From Muricoccus harenae (GTDB taxonomy: Bacteria > Pseudomonadota > Alphaproteobacteria > Acetobacterales > Acetobacteraceae): DNA of 64,000 nucleotides. The notes under the pieces were generated by a model. That model saw only the letters and a program-made list of their open reading frames with translations. It ran no database searches and was not told the origin of the DNA. The stretch lies in contig NZ_WWDL01000001.1 in assembly GCF_009848505.1 (NCBI RefSeq), positions 62,001-126,000 on the forward strand. The letters run 5' to 3'. The position numbers and the translations under genes were made by a program. Of the stretch, positions 17,455 through 26,448 are shown one piece after another; position 1 is the first letter of the stretch, and each line of letters starts with the position of its first letter.

Positions 17455-18249
17455 ATGGAGAAGCGCCAGCCACGAACCGCCAGGCCGCGTCCGGAAACGG
17501 AAGAGGGCGCGCCAGCGTCCGACGGCAAGCTGCGCGCGGTGGCGGCCGCCGGGTCTATGGGACCGCTTGGCGGCGACAACGTCCGCGCCGTGGACCGTGC
17601 CCTGGTAATCCTGCGCGCCTTCCGTGAGGAGGACGGCCCGCTCGGCCTGACCGAGATCTCCCGCCGCGCCGGGCTGAACATGACCACGGCGCTGCGGCTG
17701 CTCGGCACGTTGGAAGGGCACGGCTTCGTCAAGCGCCTGCCCGCAGGCGGCTACCTCCTCGGCCCTACGCTGCTGCTGTTGGGTGACCTGTTCCGCCGGT
17801 CCCTCCGCCTGGAGCACCATGTCATGCCCGCGCTGGAGCGCCTGCGTGCCGAGAGCCGCGAAAGCGCCGCCTTCTTCGTGCGCGAAGGCGACCAGCGCCG
17901 CTGCGTCTTCCGCCTGGATTCCCCGCAACTGGTGCGGGATGTCGCGCATGTCGGGGAGGCGCAGCCGTTGGGCCGCGGCGCGCATGGCCGTTCCCTGATC
18001 GCACTGGAGAACGGCGAGAGCCTGCCCGTGGTAAGCCGCGGGGAGCGCCTTCCGCAGATCGCCGCCATCGCCTGCCCAGTGCTGGATTCTGAGGGCCGGG
18101 TGGCCGGTTCCATCGGCATTTCCGTGCCGCTCTACCGCTTCATCGACGAGACCGAGGCACTCTGCGCGCCGCTGGTGATGCGCGAGGCAATTGCCATGAC
18201 ACGCGACCTGGGCGGCGATCCGTCCAGGCTGGAACGCGCCGCGCGCTGA
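17455..18249 (+). CDS. IclR-family transcriptional regulator
   Basis: 264 residues. The first 40 or so are polar and basic; the winged HTH follows (VRAVDRALVILRAFREEDGP, LTEISRRAGLNMTTALRLLG) and then the GAF-like effector domain ending with CPVLDSEGRVAGSIGISVP, the standard IclR signature region. It is divergent from the two Bug genes and sits 26 bases ahead of a carboxymuconolactone-decarboxylase-like gene on the same strand, so it likely controls both sides of the island. IclR regulators frequently govern aromatic catabolism. Confidence 0.92.
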   Translation: MEKRQPRTARPRPETEEGAPASDGKLRAVAAAGSMGPLGGDNVRAVDRALVILRAFREEDGPLGLTEISRRAGLNMTTALRLLGTLEGHGFVKRLPAGGYLLGPTLLLLGDLFRRSLRLEHHVMPALERLRAESRESAAFFVREGDQRRCVFRLDSPQLVRDVAHVGEAQPLGRGAHGRSLIALENGESLPVVSRGERLPQIAAIACPVLDSEGRVAGSIGISVPLYRFIDETEALCAPLVMREAIAMTRDLGGDPSRLERAAR

Positions 18250-18275
18250 CGCGGCGAGGGGAGGGATAAGGAAAG

Positions 18276-18848
18276 ATGGCTCGGATCGAATTGCCGCCAG
18301 AGGCGGAGCGCACGCCCGAGGAACAGGCAGTGTGCCAGGAGGCCGTCTCCGGCATCCGTGGCCGCGTGCCCGCGCCCATGATCGCCTGGCTGAAGAATCC
18401 CGAGCTGGCGCGCCGCGGCCAGAAGCTGGGTGAGCTGCTGCGATACCAGACCACGCTGGAGCCGCGGTTAAGCGAACTGGCCATCCTCATCACCGCGCGC
18501 CACTGGACCGCGCATTACGAATGGACCGTGCACAAGCGTGAAGGCCTGAAGGCGGGCATGGACCCGGAAGTCATTGCCGCTATCGCCGAACGCCGCGCGC
18601 CCGTACTGCGCGATGAGGCGGAGCGCGCCATCTACGACGTCTCCACAACCCTCCTAGCCACGCGCCGCGTGCCCGATGCTCTTTACCACCGCGGCGTCGC
18701 GGCGCTGGGCGATCGCGGCATGGTCGAGCTGGTAGGTCTCCTCGGTTACTACGCGCTGGTCGCGATGACGCTGAACGTCTTCGAGATCGGCCTCCCGGAC
18801 GCCTTCGCACCCGAACTGGGCGCGGAACCCGGCGACCCGGTTCCATGA
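18276..18848 (+). CDS. Carboxymuconolactone decarboxylase-like protein
   Basis: 190 residues. The AhpD/CMD fold segment is ELAILITARHWTAHYEWTVH, with an HYEW...H arrangement and then GLKAGMDPEVIAAI. There is no CxxC, so it is not an AhpD-type peroxidase. Members of this branch are often encoded in catabolic clusters and may act as gamma-carboxymuconolactone decarboxylase-like lyases or have unknown roles. The next SDR gene overlaps its stop codon (ATGA), so they are co-translated. Confidence 0.88.
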   Translation: MARIELPPEAERTPEEQAVCQEAVSGIRGRVPAPMIAWLKNPELARRGQKLGELLRYQTTLEPRLSELAILITARHWTAHYEWTVHKREGLKAGMDPEVIAAIAERRAPVLRDEAERAIYDVSTTLLATRRVPDALYHRGVAALGDRGMVELVGLLGYYALVAMTLNVFEIGLPDAFAPELGAEPGDPVP

Positions 18849-19666
18849 CAGGACAGGACAGCACCATGGCAGGACGTCTGGCAGGCAAGGTGGCGTTGAT
18901 CGTCGGCGCGGGCTCCGTCGGCCCCGGCTGGGGCAATGGCCGCGCCGCCGCTGTGCTCTTCGCGCGGGAAGGCGCGCTGGTCTTTGGCGCGGACAAGAAC
19001 TTGGCCGCGATGGAGGAGACGGCCGCCCGCATCGCGGAGGATGGCGGCCGCTTCGCCAGCGGCGAATGCGACGTGATGAGCAGCGCCTCCGTCGCGCGCA
19101 TGGTGGAGGCTGCGAAGGCGGAGTACGGCCGCATCGATATCCTGGTGAACAATGTCGGCGGCTCGGCCGCCGGCGGGCCGGTGGAGATGTCGGAGGAGGT
19201 CTGGGACACCCAGATCGACTACAATCTCAAGAGCGTCTTCCTCACCTGCAAGCATGTCCTGCCGGTGATGGAGGCCCAGGGCGGCGGCGCCATCGTCAAC
19301 ACCGCCTCCACTTCCGGGCTGCGCTGGACCGGCGCGGCGCAGGTTGCCTATGCGGCCTCCAAGGCTGGAATCATCCAGTTCTCGCGTGTGACGGCGGTTC
19401 AATATGCCGGCCGCAACATCCGCGTGAACACCGTGGTGCCGGGGCAGATGCACACGCCGATGGTGGAGGTGCGGCTCGCCGGCCAGCGCGCCGGCGGCGA
19501 TGCCGCCGCCCTACTGGCACAGCGCGTGAAGCGCATCCCCATGGGCTTCGCCGGCGACGGGCGCGACACGGCAAATGCCGCGCTCTTCCTCGCCTCCGAC
19601 GAAGCGCGCTTCATCACCGGCACCGAGATCGTCGTGGACGGCGGCATGTCCGTCCGCTGCGACTGA
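18845..19666 (+). CDS. SDR-family oxidoreductase
   Basis: 273 residues with a classical layout: VALIVGAGSVGPGWGNGRAA (a longer glycine loop than usual), NNVGGSAAGG, the catalytic serine in TASTSG, and YAASK with the catalytic lysine. The C terminus EIVVDGGMSVRCD is typical. The ATG overlaps the preceding TGA by four bases; an internal ATG (MAGRLAGK) eight codons later is possible. It probably oxidises or reduces an alcohol/ketone in the island's pathway together with the CMD-like protein. Confidence 0.9.
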   Translation: MTGQDSTMAGRLAGKVALIVGAGSVGPGWGNGRAAAVLFAREGALVFGADKNLAAMEETAARIAEDGGRFASGECDVMSSASVARMVEAAKAEYGRIDILVNNVGGSAAGGPVEMSEEVWDTQIDYNLKSVFLTCKHVLPVMEAQGGGAIVNTASTSGLRWTGAAQVAYAASKAGIIQFSRVTAVQYAGRNIRVNTVVPGQMHTPMVEVRLAGQRAGGDAAALLAQRVKRIPMGFAGDGRDTANAALFLASDEARFITGTEIVVDGGMSVRCD

Positions 19667-19673
19667 CCGCCGT

Positions 19674-21047
19674 TCAGGCGGCCTGCGCGGTGCCCAGCAG
19701 CGGCACCGCGCCGGGAAGCGCCTGGCCCTGCAGCAGCGCCTGCTCCAGCCGCGCCGAGGCTTCCGCTCCGATGGCCGGGATGGTCAGCTCGCGGAACTTG
19801 GCCGAAAGATCGGCGTCGCTCAGCGGCGCGTCCGGATCACCCTTGCGCGTCGGCTGGTAGCGCTCCAGCACCGTTCCGTCGCGCAGCGTGACCCGCAGGC
19901 GCGCGGCGCGACGGCCCGGATAGGCATCGGCCAGCTCCGGGTCGATCGAGACGCTCACCTTCGCCATGTCGGCGCGGATCGCGGGGTCGGCCAGCCGCTC
20001 CGGCTCGAAGGCCGCCAGCCGCACGCCCCCGAGATGGAGCAGGGCGGAGACGCAATACTGCACGGAGAAGCGGGCATCCGCCTCGGTCCGCGGCTCAGGC
20101 CGGTCGCACAGCATCTTGGTCTGGGCATAGCCGCCGACATGGATGCGGGCGACGTCACTCGCCGCAAACCCATGCTCGTCGCGCAGTGTGCCGATGCCGT
20201 CCAGCGCCGCGAAGATATGGCCGCAGCAGCCATGGTTCTTGAAGGTGATGGTCGTGATCACCGGCGGCCCGCCGAGCCCCGCCAGCGCGTGGTCCCACTT
20301 GCCCGTACCCTCGCTCGTGGCGGCGGCAAAGCCATTGGAGGAATGCAGCACGTCCAGCGTGCCCGTCATGCCCTGGCCGGCGGCGAGAGCCGCCAGCGCC
20401 CCGGCCTCGGCAGCATGGCCGGGATGCAGCGGCTTGCTCATCCCCTCGCCCTGGATCGCGCCCTGCAACCCGCCCGCCATGGTGGCGGCGGTGGCCAGCG
20501 CATGGGCGGTGCGCGCCGCATCCAGCCCCAGCAGCACCGAGACGGCGGCGGCCGCACCGAAGGTGCCTACCGTGCCGGTGGTGTGCCAGTAGCGGTAATG
20601 GCTCGGCTGCACCGCTATGCCGATGCGGCCGCCCACCTCATAGCCGGCCGCGATGGCGCGCAGCAGGTCCTGCATCGAGACCCCCTGCGACTGCGCCGCC
20701 GCAAGTGCCGCGCTGATGGTCGGGCAGGCCGGGTGATAGCCAGCGTCGCGGTAGATGTCGTCGAACTCCACCACATGGCTGGCCGTGCCGTTGATCAGCG
20801 CCGCATGGCGCAGCGGCCCGCGCGAGCCATCGACATAGGAGATGGCGCGACCCACCCCGCGCTCGGCGGCAAGGGCGGCGGAGATCAGCGTGGCGGGCGG
20901 GCGGGAACAGCCGGGCAGCAGCGCCGCGAACCAGTCCAGCAGCGCCCGGCGTGCATGATGCTCCACCTCAGGCGACAGCGGGCGGCTGCGCCAGTTGGCA
21001 GCGTGCTCGGCCAGGAGAAGAAGAGGGTTCCGCATCGCGTCGGGCAT
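19674..21047 (-). CDS. MmgE/PrpD family protein
   Basis: 457 residues, the usual length for the 2-methylcitrate dehydratase/cis-aconitate decarboxylase superfamily. Seen: ARRALLDWFAALLPGCSRPP, INGTASHVVEFDDIYRDAGY with acidic active-site residues, HPACPTISAAL, and FKNHGCCGHIFAALDG. Members dehydrate or decarboxylate tricarboxylic acids, but many paralogues in catabolic clusters have unknown substrates. It is convergent with the SDR gene, only 7 bases apart, and lies on the same strand as the cupin genes upstream. Confidence 0.9.
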   Translation of the reverse strand: MPDAMRNPLLLLAEHAANWRSRPLSPEVEHHARRALLDWFAALLPGCSRPPATLISAALAAERGVGRAISYVDGSRGPLRHAALINGTASHVVEFDDIYRDAGYHPACPTISAALAAAQSQGVSMQDLLRAIAAGYEVGGRIGIAVQPSHYRYWHTTGTVGTFGAAAAVSVLLGLDAARTAHALATAATMAGGLQGAIQGEGMSKPLHPGHAAEAGALAALAAGQGMTGTLDVLHSSNGFAAATSEGTGKWDHALAGLGGPPVITTITFKNHGCCGHIFAALDGIGTLRDEHGFAASDVARIHVGGYAQTKMLCDRPEPRTEADARFSVQYCVSALLHLGGVRLAAFEPERLADPAIRADMAKVSVSIDPELADAYPGRRAARLRVTLRDGTVLERYQPTRKGDPDAPLSDADLSAKFRELTIPAIGAEASARLEQALLQGQALPGAVPLLGTAQAA

Positions 21048-21155
21048 ATCTCGTTTCCTTCCGCTGGCGCCGCGCTGCCCGCAGCGTCTCTAGCCATGAT
21101 CCAACATCGCCCCGCCAGCCGGACGGCACAAGCCGCGGAGGGACGGAAGGCGGAC

Positions 21156-21746
21156 TCAGCCCGCTTCGCGCGAACGGTCCCAAAGATTCGGAACGCTCTC
21201 GTTCGAATAGCCGGAGATGAACTCCCGCTCGTTCCCTTCCAGGTCGAACACATGGCGGTGGATCGCGCCAATGTTGCCGCCGTAGAGGTGGATGCTGATC
21301 GAGACCGCATCCTCGAAGGCGTTCACCACCTGATGGATGTCGCCGATCGCCGGTGCCACGGCGTCGATGTCGCCCGGCTCCAGCCGGACGGGATCCTCCC
21401 CCGCCACCAGCCGGCCATCCGGCGCCCGCGAGAAGCCGGTGGAGATCTCCGCCCCGCGCAGCATGCCGATCAGCCCCCAGACCATATGGTCATGGATTGG
21501 CGTCTTCTGCCCCGGTCCCCAGACGAAGCTGACGAGGGAGAAGCGCTCCGCCGGATCGCAATGCAGCAGGTATTGGCGATAGTATTGCGGATGCGGCACG
21601 GCGCAGGCCTCCGGCAACCAGTCGTCCCGCGCGATCAGCTTCGCCATCAGCGGCCGTGCCGCCTCCATCAGCAGCATGCCCGGCGCGACCGTATCGGCCG
21701 CTTTGGTCATCGCCGTGACGAATTCCCGCAGCCCGACGATGCTCAT
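21156..21746 (-). CDS. Cysteine dioxygenase-type cupin protein
   Basis: 196 residues from the ATG at 21746, which has AGGAGG about 12 bases upstream; a longer frame places that sequence inside the coding region. It has the thiol dioxygenase three-histidine site: TPIHDHMVWGLIGMLRG and a third histidine in GDIHQVVNA, plus YYRQYLLHCDPAERFSLVSF. It resembles the cysteine/3-mercaptopropionate dioxygenase family, which oxidises thiols to sulfinates using Fe(II) and O2. The substrate is open. It reads toward the MmgE/PrpD gene with a 108-base gap. Confidence 0.88.
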   Translation of the reverse strand: MSIVGLREFVTAMTKAADTVAPGMLLMEAARPLMAKLIARDDWLPEACAVPHPQYYRQYLLHCDPAERFSLVSFVWGPGQKTPIHDHMVWGLIGMLRGAEISTGFSRAPDGRLVAGEDPVRLEPGDIDAVAPAIGDIHQVVNAFEDAVSISIHLYGGNIGAIHRHVFDLEGNEREFISGYSNESVPNLWDRSREAG

Positions 21747-21916
21747 GGCAATTCCACGCCTCCTGTATCGCACCCCACCCCCGGCACGGTGCGCCCGTGC
21801 TCTCCCGGCCCGGGCGGAACGCGCGGTGGGTGCGGCGGGCGACAGGATGACATCCCGCGCGGCGTCGCGGCCAGCCTCCGCGCGCAGGAACTTTCAGGCG
21901 CCCGGGTCCGAAGCCC

Positions 21917-22249
21917 TCAGTCCACAATGAACAGCCGCGCACCTGTCCGCGTCGAGGAGCGATGCGCGGCATCGCCGAAATTGGAAACCTGGTAGCTCTG
22001 GCCGGGCGTCAGCCGGAAGCGGCGGCCATCCCGCAGCTCCGTCTCCAGCTCCCCCTCCAGCACATAGAGGACATGGCCCCGGTCGCACCAGTGATCGGCC
22101 AGATAGCCGGGCGAGTACTCCACCACGCGCACGCGCAGTTCGCCGATGTTCAGCGTGCGCCAGAGCGCATGGCCCGTCTCCCCGGGATGCTCCGTGGCGG
22201 GCACGGCCGACCAGTCGGTGACGGTGAAGGGGAAGTCGGGAATCTTCAT
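21917..22249 (-). CDS. DHCW-motif cupin-fold protein
   Basis: 110 residues from the ATG at 22249, with GGAAGAG about 9 bases upstream; an in-frame GTG three codons earlier would place this site inside the gene. The protein opens MKIPDFPFTVTDWSAVPAT and holds the family motif YLADHWCDRGHVLYVLEGEL, then FRLTPGQSYQVSN and a terminal ARLFIVD. It is a single-domain cupin with no known reaction. It lies back to back with phnF, and the Pho box lies in the shared intergenic region. Confidence 0.88.
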   Translation of the reverse strand: MKIPDFPFTVTDWSAVPATEHPGETGHALWRTLNIGELRVRVVEYSPGYLADHWCDRGHVLYVLEGELETELRDGRRFRLTPGQSYQVSNFGDAAHRSSTRTGARLFIVD

Positions 22250-22343
22250 GCTCGGCACTCTTCCGGGATGAGGTTGGATGGAGCCGCGTCGCCCGGCTTG
22301 TCCAGTGGGCGCCCGTGGCCTTGGCCGCTGAGGGCGGAGGCGG

Positions 22344-22361
22344 CTGTCACCAAATTGTCAA
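22344..22361 (+). promoter_or_regulatory. Pho box upstream of phnF
   Basis: CTGTCAC-CAAA-TTGTCAA matches the PhoB recognition layout of two 7-base repeats (consensus CTGTCAT) separated by four AT-rich bases: 6/7 for the first unit and 5/7 for the second. It ends 37 bases before the phnF start, in the position of a PhoB-activated promoter. It predicts induction of the C-P lyase operon by phosphate starvation. Confidence 0.75.
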
Positions 22362-22398
22362 CACGAAGTCATCCGAATGAATCTCATGGCGCCCTAGT

Positions 22399-23178
22399 GT
22401 GCCGCCCGTGACGACGCTGACACCCCCCGCCCCCTGCAGCTGGCAAGACGTGCAGCAGGCCCTGACCGCCGAGATCCGCGACGGCCGGATCGCCCCCGGC
22501 GCGCGCCTGCCCACCGAGCCTTCGCTGATGGCCCGCTTCGGCGCCGGCCGGCATAGCATCCGCCGCGCCATGGCGGCGCTGGAGGCCGCCGGGCTGGTCC
22601 GCACCCGCCAGGGCAGCGGCACCTATGTGCGCGAGGCTCCAGTGCTCGATTATCGCCTTTCCGAGCGCACGCGCTTCTCGCAGAACCTGCTGGAACAGGG
22701 GCGGGAGCCCTCCGGCCTCGCTCTCGACGCGGCGGAACTGCCTGCGCCCGACGCCGTGGCCGACGCCCTGCGCCTGCCGCCCGGGGAGCCGGTCTTCCGC
22801 GTCCGCCGCGTCGGGCTGGCCGATGGCGTCCCGGTGCACCTCTCGGACGCGCATTACCCCGCCCGCCGCTTCCCCGGGATGCTCGCGGCCTGGGAGACGG
22901 GGGAGGGGGCCAGCGCCATCCTCTCCACCTATGGCGTGGCGGATTACCGCCGCGTCGCCAGCACTGTCCTGGCCCGCCTGCCCAGCCCCGAGGAGGCGCG
23001 GCTGCTCGACCAGCCCGCCGCCCAGCCGGTGCTGGTGGTCCGCAAGGTGGATGCGGATCTCTCCGGCATCCCCATCGCCTGTTCCGAAACCATCTGGGCC
23101 GGTGAGCGCGTGCAGCTCTCGGTCGATCACGCTGCGACCCGCGAGGGGCGCGAGGAGACCCTGCATGTGGATCGCTGA
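22399..23178 (+). CDS. phnF: Phosphonate metabolism GntR-type regulator PhnF
   Basis: 259 residues. The N-terminal GntR winged helix is seen in ALTAEIRDGRIAPGARLPTE and RFGAGRHSIRRAMAALEAAG, then LVRTRQGSGTYV, followed by a UTRA effector domain (residues about 95-250). As first gene of a C-P lyase operon it is assigned as PhnF, a likely repressor of the operon. The start is a GTG and a second GTG three codons later is equally possible; the ribosome-binding site is poor. Its last codons overlap the phnM start by 14 bases. Confidence 0.9.
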   Translation: MPPVTTLTPPAPCSWQDVQQALTAEIRDGRIAPGARLPTEPSLMARFGAGRHSIRRAMAALEAAGLVRTRQGSGTYVREAPVLDYRLSERTRFSQNLLEQGREPSGLALDAAELPAPDAVADALRLPPGEPVFRVRRVGLADGVPVHLSDAHYPARRFPGMLAAWETGEGASAILSTYGVADYRRVASTVLARLPSPEEARLLDQPAAQPVLVVRKVDADLSGIPIACSETIWAGERVQLSVDHAATREGREETLHVDR

Positions 23179-24334
23179 CCTCCGGCTGGTCCTGCCAGAC
23201 CGCGTGGTGCCGCGCGGCGCCCTACGGATCGAAGGCGGGCGCATCGCCGAACTGGCCGAGGCGCCGCGCGGCCCGGCCCTGGATGGCGGTGGCCTCACCC
23301 TCCTCCCGGGTCTCGTGGACCTTCATGGGGACATGATCGAGAAGGAGGTGGAGCCGCGTCCCGACGCCGCCTTCCCGCTCGATGTCGCGATCACCGAGCT
23401 GGATTCCCGCCTCGCCGCCTCCGGCGTCACCACCGCCTATGCCGGCATTTCCTTCGCCGAGGCGAAGGGCCGTGGGCATCTCCGCTCCGAGGACCGCGCC
23501 CGCGGCGTTATCGAGGCGGTGGCGCGGCTGCGCGAAAGGTCGCGCGTGGACCTGCGCGTGCATGCCCGCTTCGAGGTGACCAATCCGCGCGCCGAGCCCG
23601 TGCTGCGCGACCTGCTGGCGCGCGGCCTGGTCGCGCTCGTGTCCCTGACGGACCACACGCCGGGCCAGGGCCAGTACCGCGACATCGAGCAGTATGTCCG
23701 CTACCAGACCCGCGCGATGGGAGAGGACGCCGCGAAGGCCGAAGCCCGCGCCCGCGCCCGCATGGGCGCCCCGCCTGCCTGGGAGGTCGCGCATGGCGTC
23801 ACCGCCCTGGCCCGCGCGCAGGGCGTTCCCATCGCCTCGCATGATGACGACACGCCGGAGAAGGTCCGGCTGATGCATGAGCTGGGCGCCACGATCAGCG
23901 AGTTCCCCGTCACGCTGGCAGCGGCGGCGGAAGCCCGGCGCCTCGGCATGGCCACGCTGATGGGCGCACCCAACGCGCTGCGCGGCGCCTCCATGACCGG
24001 CAACGCAACCGCACGCTCCATCATGGATGCCGGGCTGCTGGATGCGCTGGCGGCCGATTACCACCAGGGCGCCATGCTGCCCGCCGTCCTCGGCTGGGCG
24101 CGGGCGGGGCTGCTGCCGCTGCATGAGGCGGTGGCGCTCGTCACCTGCAATCCCGCGCGCGCCATCGGGCTGGTGGATCGCGGCGCCATCGCGCCAGGCG
24201 CCAGGGCCGATCTGGTGCTGCTGGACGACAGCGGCGCTGCGCCCCGCATCCGCGCGGTCTGGCGCGCCGGGCGCGTGATTTATTCCGATGGTTGGTCCGG
24301 CCAGGCCGCCGGCACGGTGGCGGAGGCCGCATGA
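23165..24334 (+). CDS. phnM: Ribose 1-methylphosphonate 5-triphosphate diphosphatase PhnM
   Basis: 389 residues from ATG 23165, inside the end of phnF. It is an amidohydrolase-fold enzyme with LLPGLVDLHGDMIEKEVEPR (metal-binding HxD region), SLTDHTPGQGQYRDIEQYV, ASHDDDTPEKV and GAPNALRGASMTGN, all typical of PhnM. It releases pyrophosphate from alpha-D-ribose 1-methylphosphonate 5-triphosphate, the step before C-P bond cleavage by PhnJ. Its location directly after phnF and ahead of phnG differs from the E. coli order, where phnM follows phnL. The stop overlaps the phnG start by four bases. Confidence 0.95.
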   Translation: MWIADLRLVLPDRVVPRGALRIEGGRIAELAEAPRGPALDGGGLTLLPGLVDLHGDMIEKEVEPRPDAAFPLDVAITELDSRLAASGVTTAYAGISFAEAKGRGHLRSEDRARGVIEAVARLRERSRVDLRVHARFEVTNPRAEPVLRDLLARGLVALVSLTDHTPGQGQYRDIEQYVRYQTRAMGEDAAKAEARARARMGAPPAWEVAHGVTALARAQGVPIASHDDDTPEKVRLMHELGATISEFPVTLAAAAEARRLGMATLMGAPNALRGASMTGNATARSIMDAGLLDALAADYHQGAMLPAVLGWARAGLLPLHEAVALVTCNPARAIGLVDRGAIAPGARADLVLLDDSGAAPRIRAVWRAGRVIYSDGWSGQAAGTVAEAA

Positions 24335-24780
24335 CCCAGATGACGAATGACGAACGCCGGAACTGGATGGGCGTGCTGGCCCGCGCCGGCGCCGCCGGAA
24401 TCACGGCGCGGCTCGATGCTGCGCCGCCCCTGCCGCCCCATACCCGCCTCCGCGGGCCGGAGATCGGCCTGACCATGCTGCGCGGCCGCGCCGGCGGCGA
24501 CGGCGCACCCTTCAACCTGGGTGAGATGACCGTCACCCGCTGCGCTGTCCGGCTGGAGGATGGCACGGTCGGCCATGCCTATCTCGCCGGCCGCGACCTG
24601 CGCGGCGCGGAACTGGCGGCGGTGCTGGATGCCGCCTTGCAGGATCCAACTCGGCGCCCCGCATTGCTGGAGACGGTGGTGGCGCCGCTCGCAGCTACCC
24701 AGGCCGAAGCCCGGTCCGAGACGGCCCGAAAGGCCGCCGCCACCCGTGTGCGATTCCTGACGATGGCGAACATGCGATGA
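24331..24780 (+). CDS. phnG: C-P lyase subunit PhnG
   Basis: 149 residues from the ATG that overlaps the phnM stop (ATGA). Typical PhnG features: RRNWMGVLARAGA, RGPEIGLTMLRGRAGGDGAP, FNLGEMTVTRCAVRLEDG and GHAYLAGRD. PhnG is part of the PhnGHIJ core complex that attaches the phosphonate to the ribose of ATP with release of adenine and then cleaves the C-P bond. Its stop overlaps the phnH start by four bases. Confidence 0.95.
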   Translation: MTQMTNDERRNWMGVLARAGAAGITARLDAAPPLPPHTRLRGPEIGLTMLRGRAGGDGAPFNLGEMTVTRCAVRLEDGTVGHAYLAGRDLRGAELAAVLDAALQDPTRRPALLETVVAPLAATQAEARSETARKAAATRVRFLTMANMR

Positions 24781-25352
24781 GCGGCCTCCTTCCCGGCTTC
24801 ACAGACCCTGTGCTGGACGCGCAATCGGCCTTCCGCGCCGTGCTGGAGGCGATGAGCCGCCCCGGCCGCATCCAGCGACTGCAACGCCCGCCCGCGCCGC
24901 CGGCCCCCCTGAGCCCCGCCTCCGGTGCCGTGCTGCTGACGCTGGCGGATTCCGGCACGCCGCTCTTCCTCGACACCGGTCCTGATGCGGAGGAATGGGT
25001 GCGCTTCCACGCCGGTTGCCCGCTGGTCGCGGAGCCCGCCGAGGCGGAGTTCGTCCTCGCCAGCGCCTTGCCGCCGAAGCTGGCCGCGCTCCGCGCCGGC
25101 ACGGATGAGGACCCGCAGACCTCCGCCACGCTGATCCTCCAGGTGGAATCGCTGGAGGAAGGCGCGGGCTGGCATCTGACCGGTCCCGGCATCGAGCATG
25201 CGCACCGCCTGCGCGTCGCCGGCGCGCCCCAGGGCTTCGTGGCCGAATGGGCGGCCAATGCCGTGCGCTTCCCGCGCGGCGTGGATGTGATCCTATGCGC
25301 GGGCGACACAATCGCAGCCCTGCCGCGCAGCGTCTCGATCAGGGAGGGCTGA
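24777..25352 (+). CDS. phnH: C-P lyase subunit PhnH
   Basis: 191 residues. The N terminus GFTDPVLDAQSAFRAVLEAM and the C-terminal FPRGVDVILCAGDTIAALPR are characteristic of PhnH, the subunit that docks on the PhnGIJ core and shares a fold with PLP-dependent transferases without binding PLP. The start overlaps phnG by four bases and phnI follows after 4 bases. Confidence 0.95.
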   Translation: MSGLLPGFTDPVLDAQSAFRAVLEAMSRPGRIQRLQRPPAPPAPLSPASGAVLLTLADSGTPLFLDTGPDAEEWVRFHAGCPLVAEPAEAEFVLASALPPKLAALRAGTDEDPQTSATLILQVESLEEGAGWHLTGPGIEHAHRLRVAGAPQGFVAEWAANAVRFPRGVDVILCAGDTIAALPRSVSIREG

Positions 25353-25356
25353 GCCG

Positions 25357-26448
25357 ATGTATGTCGCGGTGAAAGGCGGCGAGGCCGCCATTGCCAACGC
25401 CCATGCCTGGCTGGCCGAGGAACGTCGCGGCGATCCGGCCGTGCCGGAGATCGGCACCGATCAGATCGGCGAGCAGCTCACCCTGGCTGTGGACCGCGTG
25501 ATGGCGGAAGGCTCCTGCTACGATCCCGGCCTTGCGGCGCTTGCCATCAAGCAGTCGCGCGGCGACCTGATCGAGGCGATCTTCCTCCTGCGCGCCTACC
25601 GCACCACCCTGCCGCGCTTCGGCGCCAGCGAGCCGCTGGAGACCGGGGCGATGCTGGTGCGCCGCCGCATCTCCGCCACCTATAAGGACCTGCCGGGCGG
25701 CCAGGTGCTGGGCCCGACCTTCGACTACACGCATCGCCTGCTGGATTTCGCCCTGGCGGCGGAAGGCCATGCCCCGTCCCCCGCGCCCGAGGCCGATCCG
25801 GGCGAGGACGCCGCCTGCCCCCGCGTCACCGCGATGCTGGCAGACGAAGGGCTGATGGCACCCGAGCAACCCTCGGACGCGGAACCCGGAGACGTAACGC
25901 GTACCCCGCTCACCTACCCGGCGGGCCGCGCGCTGCGCCTGCAGAACCTCGCGCGGGGCGACGAGGGCTTCCTGCTCTCCATGGCCTATTCCACCCAGCG
26001 CGGCTACGGCGCCAACCACCCCTTCGTCGGCGAAATCCGTCAGGGCGAGGTGACGGTCGAGATCGTTCCCCCGGAACTCGGCTTCGCCATCGAGATCGGC
26101 GACATCAACGTGACGGAATGCCAGATGGTGAACCAGTTCAACGGCTCCCGCACCGAGCCGCCGCAATTCACCCGTGGCTATGGCCTTGTCCTCGGCCGCA
26201 CCGAGCGGCGCGCCATGTCCATGGCGCTGGTGGACCGGGCGCTACGTGCGGAGGAACTGGGCGAGGAGGTGGTGGCTCCTGCACAGAACGAGGAATTCGT
26301 CCTCTCCCATTCCGACAATGTCGAGGCGACCGGCTTCCTCGAACATCTCAAGCTGCCACATTACGTGGACTTCCAGAGCGAGCTGGAAATCGTGCGCGCC
26401 ATGCGTGCCGCCGCAACACCCCAGGCCATGCGGGAGGCTGCGGAATGA
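25357..26448 (+). CDS. phnI: C-P lyase subunit PhnI
   Basis: 363 residues, close to E. coli PhnI. Seen: MYVAVKGGEAAIANAHAWLA, MAEGSCYDPGLAALAIKQSR, ARGDEGFLLSMAYSTQRGYG (with flanking residues) and QFTRGYGLVLGRTERRAMSM. PhnI is the nucleosidase subunit that, with PhnG, PhnH and PhnL, displaces adenine of ATP by phosphonate. The gene has a clear ATG 4 bases after phnH and overlaps phnJ by four bases. Confidence 0.95.
   Translation: MYVAVKGGEAAIANAHAWLAEERRGDPAVPEIGTDQIGEQLTLAVDRVMAEGSCYDPGLAALAIKQSRGDLIEAIFLLRAYRTTLPRFGASEPLETGAMLVRRRISATYKDLPGGQVLGPTFDYTHRLLDFALAAEGHAPSPAPEADPGEDAACPRVTAMLADEGLMAPEQPSDAEPGDVTRTPLTYPAGRALRLQNLARGDEGFLLSMAYSTQRGYGANHPFVGEIRQGEVTVEIVPPELGFAIEIGDINVTECQMVNQFNGSRTEPPQFTRGYGLVLGRTERRAMSMALVDRALRAEELGEEVVAPAQNEEFVLSHSDNVEATGFLEHLKLPHYVDFQSELEIVRAMRAAATPQAMREAAE

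Noticed and set aside
19575-21995. 800-codon plus-strand open frame opposite the MmgE/PrpD and cupin genes
   Set aside because: Arg/Gln/His-rich translation without motifs; the minus-strand genes have clear families and explain the DNA.
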